From: CAZKUR01 sp964556005
Lineage (GTDB): Bacteria > Bacteroidota > Ignavibacteria > Ignavibacteriales > Ignavibacteriaceae
Direction of reading: 5' to 3'
Assembly (NCBI GenBank): GCA_964556005.1
Contig: CAZKUR010000050.1
Coordinates: 1 to 29,475, forward strand
Length of the DNA: 29,475 bases
Shown here: piece after piece, positions 1 to 7,789 of the stretch
How the letters are laid out: every line of letters starts with the position of its first letter
Position numbering within the stretch: the first letter of the stretch is position 1
Notes under the pieces: model-generated
The model's input: only the letters and a program-made list of their open reading frames with translations
Databases searched by the model: none
What the model was told of the DNA's origin: nothing
Made by a program: the position numbers and the translations under genes

Positions 1-139
1 TTGTATCGGATGCCGTTTGCCAGCTTAAATATGGCGGTTCCGGCTGCTGTCCGTTGTGGGCTACGTAATGGATTGTTGCTTTTTTTGTAGAAATCATAAT
101 TCCACAAATTATCATAATCAAAAGTATAGTTCTTTTCAT
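1..139 (-). CDS. Secreted protein N-terminus, probably parallel beta-helix type (partial)
   Basis: This is the 5' end of a minus-strand gene that runs off the left edge of the window. The start codon is ATG at 139-137, and an AAGG ribosome-binding site lies just upstream. The 46 visible residues begin with a short basic start and a hydrophobic stretch (MKRTILLIMIICGIMIS), which looks like a signal peptide. They continue with a HYVAHNG segment and a SWQTASDT segment. This 'HYV..G....PPY.SW.TA' opening is common in Bacteroidota and Ignavibacteria secreted proteins with right-handed parallel beta-helix repeats, many of which are T9SS cargo. The beta-helix itself is outside the window, so the family call is an inference from the mature N-terminus. 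It lies on the same strand as the T9SS cargo gene at 442-2532, but a terminator separates them. Confidence 0.55.
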   Translation of the reverse strand, partial: MKRTILLIMIICGIMISTKKATIHYVAHNGQQPEPPYLSWQTASDT

Positions 140-383
140 ATGCTTACCTTTTAGTGTTAAATCCTGGTGAGTTGCTTAAATTTACTATCACCCATTTTTT
201 CTTCCCGTTATTGTTTCTTCCCATCTCAGTCTCCATTCCGTAGATTGAACAAAACTGTTATTTTGTTAAATTAATGATTTATTTTCTATGTATCAAAATT
301 TTTTCAATTTATTTTTTATTAACTTTTTGCTGCCATCAGGTTACTGTAATTACCAAATTAAATAGATTTGCCCTATTTAAAAT
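140..383. other. AT-rich intergenic region without a gene
   Basis: No convincing coding region is seen between the partial secreted-protein gene and the terminator of the T9SS cargo gene. A 7-bp inverted repeat (AACAAAA at 248-254, TTTTGTT at 261-267) and a duplicated TTTCTTCCC tract are the only structures noted. The stretch should hold the promoter of the gene starting at 139, but no clear -33/-7 pair was found. Confidence 0.5.
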
Positions 384-385
384 AA

Positions 386-418
386 AAAACTGCCGCAGAA
401 ATTTTCCACAGCAGTTTT
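386..418 (-). terminator. Hairpin terminator of the FG-GAP T9SS cargo gene
   Basis: On the minus strand AAAACTGC (418-411) pairs with GCAGTTTT (393-386), with further weak G-C and G-U pairs inside, and the 3' arm ends in a T-rich run. It lies about 25 bases past the stop codon at 442, so it fits as the rho-independent terminator of that gene. Confidence 0.65.
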
Positions 419-441
419 CTGAAATTAATAAGCCACGATTT

Positions 442-2532
442 TTACTTCAACACAGTCATCTTCTTTACAGCATTAAATCCGGAACCTGTTGTAATCCTAT
501 AAAAATATATACCGGAACTTAAACCTTCTGCATTTACCTGAATATTATAATTTCCTGTTTGCATTTCTTTATTCACCAAAGTCTTCACTTCTTTCCCTGT
601 AACATCATACAAAATTATTTTCACACCTGTTTGAACCGGAACTGAAAATTGAATATTTGTTGTCGGATTAAACGGGTTCGGATAATTCTGGCTGATTGAA
701 AAATCTCCAGGCGCTTTCACATTTTGGACTTCAACGGTTTTCGAATATTTATAACTGCCGTTGAAATCGACTTGCTTCAGCCTGTAATATATTGTATTTC
801 CTTCAGGCTTCTTATCTGTGAAAGAATAATTATTTATTTGAGTAGAAGTTCCATTGCCTCTCTTGAATCCAATCGTACTAAATTGAGTATTGTCATCTCT
901 TCTTTGAATTTCAAAACCGTAATTATTTGTTTCGGATGCGGTAGCCCAGGATAATTCAACGCTGTTGTTTTTCATATTGGCATTGAATGAAGTAAGCTCA
1001 ACCGGTACGTTTGTGGGGTTAACGTAGAGGCCGTCATGTCTTACATTATATTGAAATACAGGTACGAAAACTTTATGAAAATCATAATTCATTCCCGTAT
1101 CCCACAAATAAACATTGGTAGAGGGATTTGAAAATAAATCCTGTACCCCGGCACCAAGGATATCCAGCATGCCGTCATTATTTACATCGCCGAGCGCCGG
1201 TGTGTTGAAAAATGATGTTCCGGTAGTGGTAATCGGCCAGCCTGGAGTCGCAGTTCCGTCATTATTATATGCTAAATATTTTCCGAAACCGTTAGTATCG
1301 GTTGTATTATCGTCAATAATCAAATTCTGACTTCCGTCTCCTGTAATATCTGCAATAATAACCTGATCGTTTATCGCATTTAAAGGACCAACGGGGAAGC
1401 CTGTAAGAGCAGTTCCGTTTACATTCCACGCGTAAAGGTAATCTGCAGGTGTTCCACTTAAAACTTGATCGCCAACGGCAATATCCAGAACGTTGTCGCC
1501 ATCTATATAACCAACAGCTGGAGGACCATAGACCCAATTGTTTGTAGTTTTTGGCCAGCCCGGAAATACTGTACCGTCATTTTTTAAGATGAACACATGC
1601 CCGTTTAAATTCCCTGCACCTTCATGAGTACCAAAAATAATTTCACGAATTCCATCGCCGTCAACATCAGCTAAAACCGGGGAAGAATATGATGTGTTGT
1701 CGTTGCCCGGAAGAGTAAATGGAAAGCCGTTAAGCGGAGTTCCATCCGGTTCCCAAACATAAATTGCATTGTAGGCTTCGGCTATTATTTCGGGTATGCC
1801 GTCTCCGGTAATATCGCCGACAGCAGAACTCGATGCGGGAACGCTGCCGATAGTTTGCGGCCACCCGGCTAATACTGATCCGTCTCCCTTATAAACATAA
1901 ACTGAGCCGGTAGGATAGGTCCGTTTATTAACAATTATTTCAGGATATCCGTCTCCGTCTACATCTGCTAAAACAGGCGATCTTGTTATGTATCCGTTAT
2001 TAATGGGAAATCCAGTTACCGTACTTCCGTCTGTATGAAAGGCATAAATGTAACCGGTTGAAGAACCAAGAGTTGTTGCAACTACAATTTCCGGCTGTCC
2101 GTCGCCGTCGATATCACCGTATGCAGGTGCTCCTTGCAGTGGATAAGAAACAGTTTTCGGCCATCCGGGGACAGGAGTTCCGTCCATATTCCATGCTTGA
2201 ATTGTGTATCCAATATTAAAAACTACTTCCAGCTCGGGATCGTTGTCCATGTTGCATAAGATTCCTCCCTCAAAAGTTGAACCCGCAACATTTTTCGGGT
2301 ACCCTGTGAAAGTTGGAAATGAATCAGCTTCGGATACTTTGTATGAAAATTTAGTCCCGTTATCTTTTTGTACTAAAACATTATTCATTACATCGGGTAC
2401 AAACTGCTTACCCTCATTGTTTATCATTATTTTATTAAATGTGTTCGCCTTAATAACCTGTTTGTTGGTTTGTGCGTTAGAAAAGCTTAAAGTAAAAAGC
2501 AGAATGATGAAAATAGAAAATATTTTTCTCAT
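442..2532 (-). CDS. Secreted FG-GAP/VCBS-repeat protein with T9SS sorting domain
   Basis: This is a 696-aa secreted protein. Residues 1-20 form a signal peptide (MRKIFSIFIILLFTLSFSNA). The body carries about seven calcium-loop repeats of the DxDGDGxxEI type, each preceded by a GWP segment. Examples are DIDGDGQPEIVVAT, DVDGDGYPEIIV and DITGDGIPEIIAE. This is the pattern of an FG-GAP/VCBS beta-propeller. A fibronectin-like segment follows (VELSWATASETNNYGFEIQR). The last ~80 residues are a type-A T9SS sorting domain with SQNYPNPFNPTT, KVKTL-like and GIYFYRI motifs. The protein is therefore expected to be exported and released or anchored at the cell surface. The frame stays open to 2592, but the ATG at 2532 is preferred because it has a strong ribosome-binding site and the signal peptide starts there. 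Its ligand or substrate is unknown. Confidence 0.9.
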   Translation of the reverse strand: MRKIFSIFIILLFTLSFSNAQTNKQVIKANTFNKIMINNEGKQFVPDVMNNVLVQKDNGTKFSYKVSEADSFPTFTGYPKNVAGSTFEGGILCNMDNDPELEVVFNIGYTIQAWNMDGTPVPGWPKTVSYPLQGAPAYGDIDGDGQPEIVVATTLGSSTGYIYAFHTDGSTVTGFPINNGYITRSPVLADVDGDGYPEIIVNKRTYPTGSVYVYKGDGSVLAGWPQTIGSVPASSSAVGDITGDGIPEIIAEAYNAIYVWEPDGTPLNGFPFTLPGNDNTSYSSPVLADVDGDGIREIIFGTHEGAGNLNGHVFILKNDGTVFPGWPKTTNNWVYGPPAVGYIDGDNVLDIAVGDQVLSGTPADYLYAWNVNGTALTGFPVGPLNAINDQVIIADITGDGSQNLIIDDNTTDTNGFGKYLAYNNDGTATPGWPITTTGTSFFNTPALGDVNNDGMLDILGAGVQDLFSNPSTNVYLWDTGMNYDFHKVFVPVFQYNVRHDGLYVNPTNVPVELTSFNANMKNNSVELSWATASETNNYGFEIQRRDDNTQFSTIGFKRGNGTSTQINNYSFTDKKPEGNTIYYRLKQVDFNGSYKYSKTVEVQNVKAPGDFSISQNYPNPFNPTTNIQFSVPVQTGVKIILYDVTGKEVKTLVNKEMQTGNYNIQVNAEGLSSGIYFYRITTGSGFNAVKKMTVLK

Positions 2533-2539
2533 TATATCT

Positions 2540-2545
2540 CCTCCT
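2540..2545 (-). promoter_or_regulatory. Strong Shine-Dalgarno site fixing the start of the T9SS cargo gene
   Basis: AGGAGG on the minus strand lies seven bases before the ATG at 2532. Most genes in this window have weak or no Shine-Dalgarno sequence, so this perfect site is unusual here and decides against the upstream in-frame start at 2592. Confidence 0.8.
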
Positions 2546-2756
2546 AAGATTATTGAAAAAATGGGAAACAGAGTAATTGAATTAAGTAACAAATGAACCT
2601 ACTCTAAAAAATAGATTACTTATGATTAATATTCAATTTCAATTCATTCATAAAATAATGAACTGGTAATTGATTGCTTTAGATTCGGTTCATAAATATT
2701 TATTCCAAATTAATATTAAATTTATTATAACAAATTACAATAATTTTTGTTATAAA

Positions 2757-3518
2757 ATGAAAATTGCATTATGCCAATATAACCCTGAATGGGAAAATAA
2801 AGATGTTAATAAACAAAGAATTGAAAAACTTTTAGCCGGAACTAAGGAAAAATTTGAGGTGCTGATTCTTCCGGAGTTGACACTCACAGGTTTCACGATG
2901 AGAGCTTCCCGCTTCGGAGAAGATTTAAATGAGGAAACATTTAATTTTTACGCCGGTATTGCAAAGCAATATGGATGCAATGTTTTAGGAGGAATATCGG
3001 AGAAAAACTCCGGCAAATTTTATAATACTCTTATTCATGTCGACTCAAGCGGAGAATTAGTTTCAAGTTACAGGAAAATTCATCCGTTTTCTTATTCGAC
3101 TGAGGATAAACACTACACAAGAGGAAATACACCTAAAGTTACTCAGGTTAAATCATGGAAGGTAGGATTATCCATCTGTTATGATCTCAGGTTTCCCGAG
3201 CTTTACAGGCAATATGCTAAAGAAAAAGCCGAACTAATTGTTTGTATTGCAAATTGGCCGGATACGAGAATTCATCATTGGAGAATTTTGCTTCAGGCAT
3301 ATGCAATAGCAAATCAATGCTATGTTGCAGGAGTTAACAGAGTAGGGGATGATCCGAAATTACATTATAACGGTTTCAGCAGTGTTTTCGATCCGATGGG
3401 AAAAGAGCTTACTGCTGTTGAGGATGAAGAAAAAATTATAATAGAAGATGTCTCGATTGAGAATGTTCAGGAAGTTAGAAAGAAGCTTCCGTTTTTAGAT
3501 GATATTCATTTGATTTAA
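2757..3518 (+). CDS. Nitrilase-superfamily omega-amidase (YafV/Nit2 type)
   Basis: This 253-aa protein is a carbon-nitrogen hydrolase with the Glu-Lys-Cys triad in place: E40 in LILPELTLTGF, K107 in YRKIHPF and C141 in SICYDLRFPELYR. The segment IANWPDTR..HW..LLQAYAIANQ (about 165-187) followed by GVNRVGDD is typical of the YafV/Nit2 omega-amidases. These hydrolyse alpha-ketoglutaramate or alpha-ketosuccinamate to the 2-oxo acid and ammonia and act in the cytoplasm. The length matches the family. The frame is open from 2670, but homology starts at MKIALCQ, so the ATG at 2757 is chosen. The gene is divergent from the T9SS cargo gene and lies 105 bp before the thioesterase gene on the same strand. 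Exact substrate within the family is inferred. Confidence 0.88.
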   Translation: MKIALCQYNPEWENKDVNKQRIEKLLAGTKEKFEVLILPELTLTGFTMRASRFGEDLNEETFNFYAGIAKQYGCNVLGGISEKNSGKFYNTLIHVDSSGELVSSYRKIHPFSYSTEDKHYTRGNTPKVTQVKSWKVGLSICYDLRFPELYRQYAKEKAELIVCIANWPDTRIHHWRILLQAYAIANQCYVAGVNRVGDDPKLHYNGFSSVFDPMGKELTAVEDEEKIIIEDVSIENVQEVRKKLPFLDDIHLI

Positions 3519-3623
3519 AAACTTGAATTTACCAAGGCTGTTATAGACCACTCCATGACAGCAATAATGCAAATACATTTTTGAATAATAATAATTTGAT
3601 ATTAAAAACTTAAGAGTTATATA

Positions 3624-4031
3624 ATGTTTTCATCAAAAAGAAAAATATCTTTTTACGATTGCGACCCTGCAGGAATTTTATTCTTTGCGAGGATTTATGA
3701 ATTATGCCATTCCGCTTATGAAGAATTAATCGGCTCATTTGGATTGGAAGAAGATTTTTGGTCGAACGACATTTATGCCGTACCGATAATAAAAAGTGAA
3801 GCTCAATATTTTAAAGTCATTAAATATGGTGAAATGATTACAACGGAAATATCGGTTTCCGAAATAAAATCTTCTTCATTTGGATTAAATTATGATTGTA
3901 AGAATGAGAAGGGTGAAGTATGTACCAAAGTAAAAATTGTTTATGTTTTTGTGGATAAAAAAAATTGGAAAAAAACAAAAATAAAAGAAAAAATAATGAA
4001 GGGGCTATTACAGCATAAGGGTAGTACATAA
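3624..4031 (+). CDS. Hotdog-fold acyl-CoA thioesterase, candidate DHNA-CoA hydrolase
   Basis: This 135-aa protein belongs to the 4-hydroxybenzoyl-CoA thioesterase (4HBT) family. The N-terminal motif FYDCDPAGILFFARIYEL matches the 4HBT active-site segment, with D14 as the likely catalytic Asp (equivalent to Asp17 of Pseudomonas 4HBT). Length is normal for a single hotdog domain. In menaquinone synthesis a 4HBT-type enzyme (MenI) hydrolyses 1,4-dihydroxy-2-naphthoyl-CoA between the MenB and MenA steps, and no other thioesterase is seen near the men genes. The neighbouring menB-A-C-E operon ends convergently at 4385, so the DHNA-CoA role is plausible. It is an inference from context: the same fold also serves the Tol-Pal-associated YbgC and aromatic-acid pathways. 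The upstream ribosome-binding site is weak. Confidence 0.75.
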   Translation: MFSSKRKISFYDCDPAGILFFARIYELCHSAYEELIGSFGLEEDFWSNDIYAVPIIKSEAQYFKVIKYGEMITTEISVSEIKSSSFGLNYDCKNEKGEVCTKVKIVYVFVDKKNWKKTKIKEKIMKGLLQHKGST

Positions 4032-4100
4032 AATAAAATTTTATTTTAATTATCTTCATTAGTAACCACCATTCACAGGCATCTGAAAAGTAAAATCGTA

Positions 4101-4288
4101 GCGAAGTCCGTCTCGCCCAAAGGCGAACGAGATCTCGCTTAAAGCGGACAATCTCCAAAACAAGGCGTCATTACGAACCCGGCCTCATGTCACCGGAAAT
4201 CAGCAGGTCGGGTGAAGTAATCTAACATTGTGATATTAAAAGTTGAGATTGTCCGCCTAAGGGCGAGACCTCGCAAAGCGGGCTTCAC
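4101..4288. repeat. Paired inverted palindromic inserts around the 168-bp repeat's left end
   Basis: GCGGACAATCTC at 4144-4155 and GAGATTGTCCGC at 4245-4256 are perfect 12-base inverted copies. In each copy a GC-rich palindromic block with TCCG and CGGA-like ends separates a GAAG half from a CAATCTC half (4107-4148 on the left; 4252-4282, inverted, on the right). Removing the blocks restores GAAGCAATCTC-like sequence on both sides. The blocks stand out in an otherwise AT-rich window. Confidence 0.6.
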
Positions 4289-4333
4289 CTAGCCAATATT
4301 CAAGACGGAACTATTTTGGATTCGCAATGACAG
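4166..4333. repeat. Dispersed palindromic repeat with CGTCATTACGAA/TTCGCAATGACAG ends
   Basis: The element opens with CGTCATTACGAAC (4166-4178) and closes with TTCGCAATGACAG (4321-4333), which is its imperfect inverse. Inside, GGTGAAGTAATCTAAC (4211-4226) is matched by GTTGAGATT (4242-4250) and CTTCACC (4283-4289) on the other arm, with a 31-32 bp block inserted between the two halves. This CATTGCGAA...GAAGCAATCT architecture resembles small non-coding palindromic repeats common in Bacteroidota-related genomes. It fills the convergent gap between the thioesterase (plus) and menE (minus), and the right end is followed by TTTTT. It could therefore also act as a transcription terminator for the plus strand. 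Confidence 0.6.
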
Positions 4334-4384
4334 TTTTTAGGATTATCATCATTTCAAGACATGAATACTCTATCAATATTAAAA

Positions 4385-5860
4385 TCAGTTATCAATATTA
4401 ATTCCCAAGCTAAATTTTTTAATCAATTCTTCTCTAAGAACTTTTCCTAAATCAGTTTTCGGAAGTTTATCAATAAGGAAAAATTTCTTAGGAATTTTAT
4501 AACCGGCAATTTTGGTTTTTAAATAATTTTTCAATTCGTTAAAAGAAAGGTTATGGTTTTCTTCACCGACTATTGCAGCCACGGCAATCTGTCCCCATTC
4601 ATTATCCGTCAGTGGAAATACGCATACTTCTTTAACATGCTCGAAAGTCATAATAATTTTTTCAATTTCGAGTGGGTTAATATTTTCGCCGCCTGAAACT
4701 ATTAAGTCTGTCCGTCTTGCTTCAACATATAAATAACCTTCTTCATCCAGGTAACCGATATCTCCCGTAAGATAAAATCCATTTTTTAATTTTTTATTTG
4801 TTTCAGTCTCATTATTCAAATATCCTTTCATTACGGAATCACTTTTTACGATAATCTCTCCGGGTGTTTTTGAAGGAAGGGGATTGCTCGAATCATCAAT
4901 TATTTTTATTTCATTTGGAGGCAGCGCTAAACCGGAGGAAGTAATTTTATTTGTTCCCTTTTTAAGATTAACTGCGGAAACAAAAGATGAAACTTCAGAT
5001 GAACCGTAAACTTTTGTAATATTCCAATTATTTTTTAATGCTTGCCTGCATAATTCTTCGTCTGAAAAACCTCCGCCTAATAAAACATTTTTTAGTTCCG
5101 GATTCGGTTTGCAGTTTTCGTTTATAAGTCTTTGCAGTTGTGTTGAAACGAAAGAGACTAATGTTGGTTTTTGATTTCTAATAGAAAAAATTAGATCTTC
5201 AGTCCTGAGTGAATTTGGAATTATAATCGAAGCATTTGAAAGAAAAGCCCGGGCGATAATTGAAAATCCCCCGATATGATAAAAAGGAAGGCTTGCAAGC
5301 CAGCGATCGTTTTCATTTTGCTCTAATATTTGATTTCCAATTTCATTACTTCGAATTAAATTTTTAAATGTCAGTATTACTCCTTTGGGATTTCCTGTCG
5401 AGCCTGATGTGAAAATTATTACTGCCGTACTGTACAAATCAGATTGATTCTCCGGCAGTTCGGCTTCACTATTTTTCGGAAAATTTGAATGAGAATGTAG
5501 AATCTTAAATGTGCCCGCCTCAATTTTTTGTTCATACTCATTAGCTGCAATTACAAATTTACACTTACAAAATTCAATTAATTTTATTAATTCGGTTTCA
5601 CCTAAACGGATATTTAATGGAACAGGAACAGCACCCAAAGTCCATAAAGAAAAAACATTGACAACGAATTCCAAACTATTCACGGAAAGAATAATTACAT
5701 AATCATTTTCCCCGATCCCTACATCGTGAAAATACTTTGCAGTTCTCTTAACTTCTCTTTCAAATTCTTTATAGTTTAAAATTTTATTTTCGGAAAAAAT
5801 AAAGGGTGAATCAGGATGGTACAGAAAATTCTTATTTCGTTTGTACTCGAATAAGTTCAT
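4385..5860 (-). CDS. menE: o-Succinylbenzoate-CoA ligase
   Basis: This 491-aa protein is an adenylate-forming acyl-CoA ligase. It carries the P-loop IIFTSGSTGNPKG (148-160), KVYGSSEVSS (A5 motif, 283-292), YLTGDIGYLDEEGYL (A7, 363-377), the hinge ARRTDLIVSGGENINP (381-396) and the A10 lysine K473 in LPKTDLGKV. MenE activates o-succinylbenzoate with ATP and CoA to give the thioester used by MenB. The superfamily has many substrates. The call here rests on position: it is the last gene of a menB-menA-menC-menE string, and its ATG shares one base with the menC stop (TGATG), which indicates translational coupling. Length is normal for the family. Confidence 0.93.
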   Translation of the reverse strand: MNLFEYKRNKNFLYHPDSPFIFSENKILNYKEFEREVKRTAKYFHDVGIGENDYVIILSVNSLEFVVNVFSLWTLGAVPVPLNIRLGETELIKLIEFCKCKFVIAANEYEQKIEAGTFKILHSHSNFPKNSEAELPENQSDLYSTAVIIFTSGSTGNPKGVILTFKNLIRSNEIGNQILEQNENDRWLASLPFYHIGGFSIIARAFLSNASIIIPNSLRTEDLIFSIRNQKPTLVSFVSTQLQRLINENCKPNPELKNVLLGGGFSDEELCRQALKNNWNITKVYGSSEVSSFVSAVNLKKGTNKITSSGLALPPNEIKIIDDSSNPLPSKTPGEIIVKSDSVMKGYLNNETETNKKLKNGFYLTGDIGYLDEEGYLYVEARRTDLIVSGGENINPLEIEKIIMTFEHVKEVCVFPLTDNEWGQIAVAAIVGEENHNLSFNELKNYLKTKIAGYKIPKKFFLIDKLPKTDLGKVLREELIKKFSLGINIDN

Positions 5861-6891
5861 CAGGGATATAAATAAATATTTCCATTTTTTACGGGGAATG
5901 GATCTTCAATAATATCGTTCTTAAAATATTGTGCAGTGCCAAGGCCATGGGCATAATTTTCTTCGATGACTGAAGCAGCAAAAACAGCCGAAGATCTTCC
6001 AATTGCAGATTCAAAAGAGGAAGTTATAATACATTTTATATTTTTCTTTTTTGCTTTGTCTATAATTTCAAGTGTAGGAATTAAACCTCCAATCATCATT
6101 GGTTTTAAAATCAAAACAGAAGCTGCTTTCCTTTTAATAATTTCTTTTGCATCATTTAAATTTCTGCAGGATTCATCGGCCGCTATCGGAACTGATTTAA
6201 ATTTATTCAATTTTGCCAAATCTGCAATTCTCTTTACCGGCTGTTCAATATATTCGAGCTTAAATTCTTTAAGCTTTTCGATATTTCTTTTTGCCTCACT
6301 AAATTTCCATTTCCCGTTTACGTCAACTCTGATTTGGATTTCATTATTAACAGCTTTTTTAATTTCTTGAATTACGTTGATATCCTTTTTGAAATCATCT
6401 CTTCCAATTTTCAACTTTAATGTTGTGTATCCCTCGTTTACCAATCTTACCGCTTCGGAAACAGATTTTTTCAGAGATAAAATTCCTATTACTGCATTTG
6501 CTTTAATTATATTTTTTACACTTCTATCTAAGATTTTATCTAATGATTCATTCTTTTCTTTGCAGATTAAATTCAGAATAGCTTGTTCAAGTCCATGCCT
6601 GAGTGCGGGAAGTTTTTCATATTGTTTTAGATTTTTATCAATACTTTTGAAAATATTATCGATATCTATTTTTAATTTAATTTTTAAATTCTTAAGCGCA
6701 TTTTCCGTCTCTTCATATTTTTCAGAACCGAATTCGGGAAAAGGTGCAGCATCGCCGATTCCTTTCTGACCATCTTGATTTTCAAGCGAAAGTATAAATC
6801 CTTTTCTTTTTGTGATTTTGCCTTTTGCTGTTTGAAAAGGTTTCTTGAAACTAAGTGCGTAAGGGAAAAATGTCAATTGCAGGTTTGTCAT
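5860..6891 (-). CDS. menC: o-Succinylbenzoate synthase
   Basis: This 343-aa protein belongs to the enolase superfamily, muconate-cycloisomerase branch. The expected catalytic set is present: KLK (K159, K161), metal ligands D190 (IRVDVNGKW), E216 (YIEQP) and D239 (AADES), and the second catalytic lysine K263 (LILKPMMIGG). MenC dehydrates SHCHC to o-succinylbenzoate in the cytoplasm. It overlaps the menA stop by ATGA and the menE start by one base, so all three are probably translated from one transcript. Related dipeptide epimerases and N-succinylamino acid racemases share the fold, but the men context makes OSB synthase by far the best reading. Confidence 0.93.
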   Translation of the reverse strand: MTNLQLTFFPYALSFKKPFQTAKGKITKRKGFILSLENQDGQKGIGDAAPFPEFGSEKYEETENALKNLKIKLKIDIDNIFKSIDKNLKQYEKLPALRHGLEQAILNLICKEKNESLDKILDRSVKNIIKANAVIGILSLKKSVSEAVRLVNEGYTTLKLKIGRDDFKKDINVIQEIKKAVNNEIQIRVDVNGKWKFSEAKRNIEKLKEFKLEYIEQPVKRIADLAKLNKFKSVPIAADESCRNLNDAKEIIKRKAASVLILKPMMIGGLIPTLEIIDKAKKKNIKCIITSSFESAIGRSSAVFAASVIEENYAHGLGTAQYFKNDIIEDPFPVKNGNIYLYP

Positions 6892-7784
6892 AGCAAAATG
6901 CCAGCGGAAAATAAAATTCCGAAGATCGCAGAAAGCCTTGCGGTAAGTTCTAGAGCCTTATTAAGTTCCATACCTTCCAGGGTCTTTAGCATTTTTATAA
7001 GATTGTAAGCCATAGGTAAAGTTATATAAGGAAGAAAAATCCATGCATCAAACTTAAAAAAGAAAAAAAGAAAGGCAGGTGTTAAAAAAGAAATTGCCAA
7101 TAAGAAAATGTATTGATAACGTGTGAACGTTTTGCCGAGTTTTACAGCCAAAGTGTTTTTACCTGCAGCTTTATCTTCTTCAATATCACGGTAATTATTT
7201 ACCACAAGAATATTTGTAACCAATGCACCAACGGGCAGTGAAGCAAAAAATGCCAGCCAAGTAAATTCATTTGCGTGAATATAGAAAGTGCCCATCGTAC
7301 CAATAATTCCAAAAAACATGAATACGAAAACGTCTCCCAAACCGTTATAGGCAAGAGGGTATGGGCCGGAAGTATATGCTAAAGCTGCAAGTATAGAAAT
7401 AATTCCGATCACTAAAATTGTAATCCCTGCAACATAAACGAGGTACAGCCCTAAAAGGAAAGCTAATAAAAAAATAAAAAATGTATCGATCTTCATTTCA
7501 TTTACAGTTATCAATCCGGAAGCCAGTACTCTTTGCGGCCCTTTTCTTTTTTCGTTATCTGCGCCCTTAAGAAAATCATAAAGATCATTATGAAAATTGG
7601 TTCCAATCTGGATAAGCAATGAACATGCAAGAGCAATTAGCGAATAACGAATTTGAAGTACATTATAATAATTAGCTAATGCAGAGCCTACAAAAACAGG
7701 AACCACTGCAGCAAACAAAGTTTTCGGCCTGCTTGCAATTATCCAGCTTTGGAGTTTGGAGATACTTTTTTCTTTTTCATTCAT
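6888..7784 (-). CDS. menA: 1,4-Dihydroxy-2-naphthoate polyprenyltransferase
   Basis: This 298-aa integral membrane protein belongs to the UbiA family. The first prenyl-diphosphate/Mg motif is NDLYDFLKGAD (66-76), followed by KRKGPQRVLASG. The second Asp-rich motif is NNYRDIEEDKAAGKNTLA (about 196-213). About eight or nine hydrophobic segments are visible. The enzyme joins a polyprenyl chain to DHNA with loss of CO2, giving demethylmenaquinone. The start at 7784 (MNEKEKSISKLQSW) is followed by the conserved IASRPKTL segment. The gene begins five bases after the menB stop and ends with an ATGA overlap into menC. Confidence 0.95.
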   Translation of the reverse strand: MNEKEKSISKLQSWIIASRPKTLFAAVVPVFVGSALANYYNVLQIRYSLIALACSLLIQIGTNFHNDLYDFLKGADNEKRKGPQRVLASGLITVNEMKIDTFFIFLLAFLLGLYLVYVAGITILVIGIISILAALAYTSGPYPLAYNGLGDVFVFMFFGIIGTMGTFYIHANEFTWLAFFASLPVGALVTNILVVNNYRDIEEDKAAGKNTLAVKLGKTFTRYQYIFLLAISFLTPAFLFFFFKFDAWIFLPYITLPMAYNLIKMLKTLEGMELNKALELTARLSAIFGILFSAGILL

Positions 7785-7789
7785 AAAAT

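Noticed and set aside
3838..4158. Minus-strand open frame of 106 codons overlapping the thioesterase gene
   Set aside because: It starts inside the palindromic repeat and runs antisense to a well-supported hotdog gene, with a Phe-rich, unrecognisable product.
5966..6769. Plus-strand open frames opposite menC
   Set aside because: They are antisense to a complete enolase-family gene with all catalytic residues and give hydrophobic, Ser/Phe-rich translations typical of shadows.
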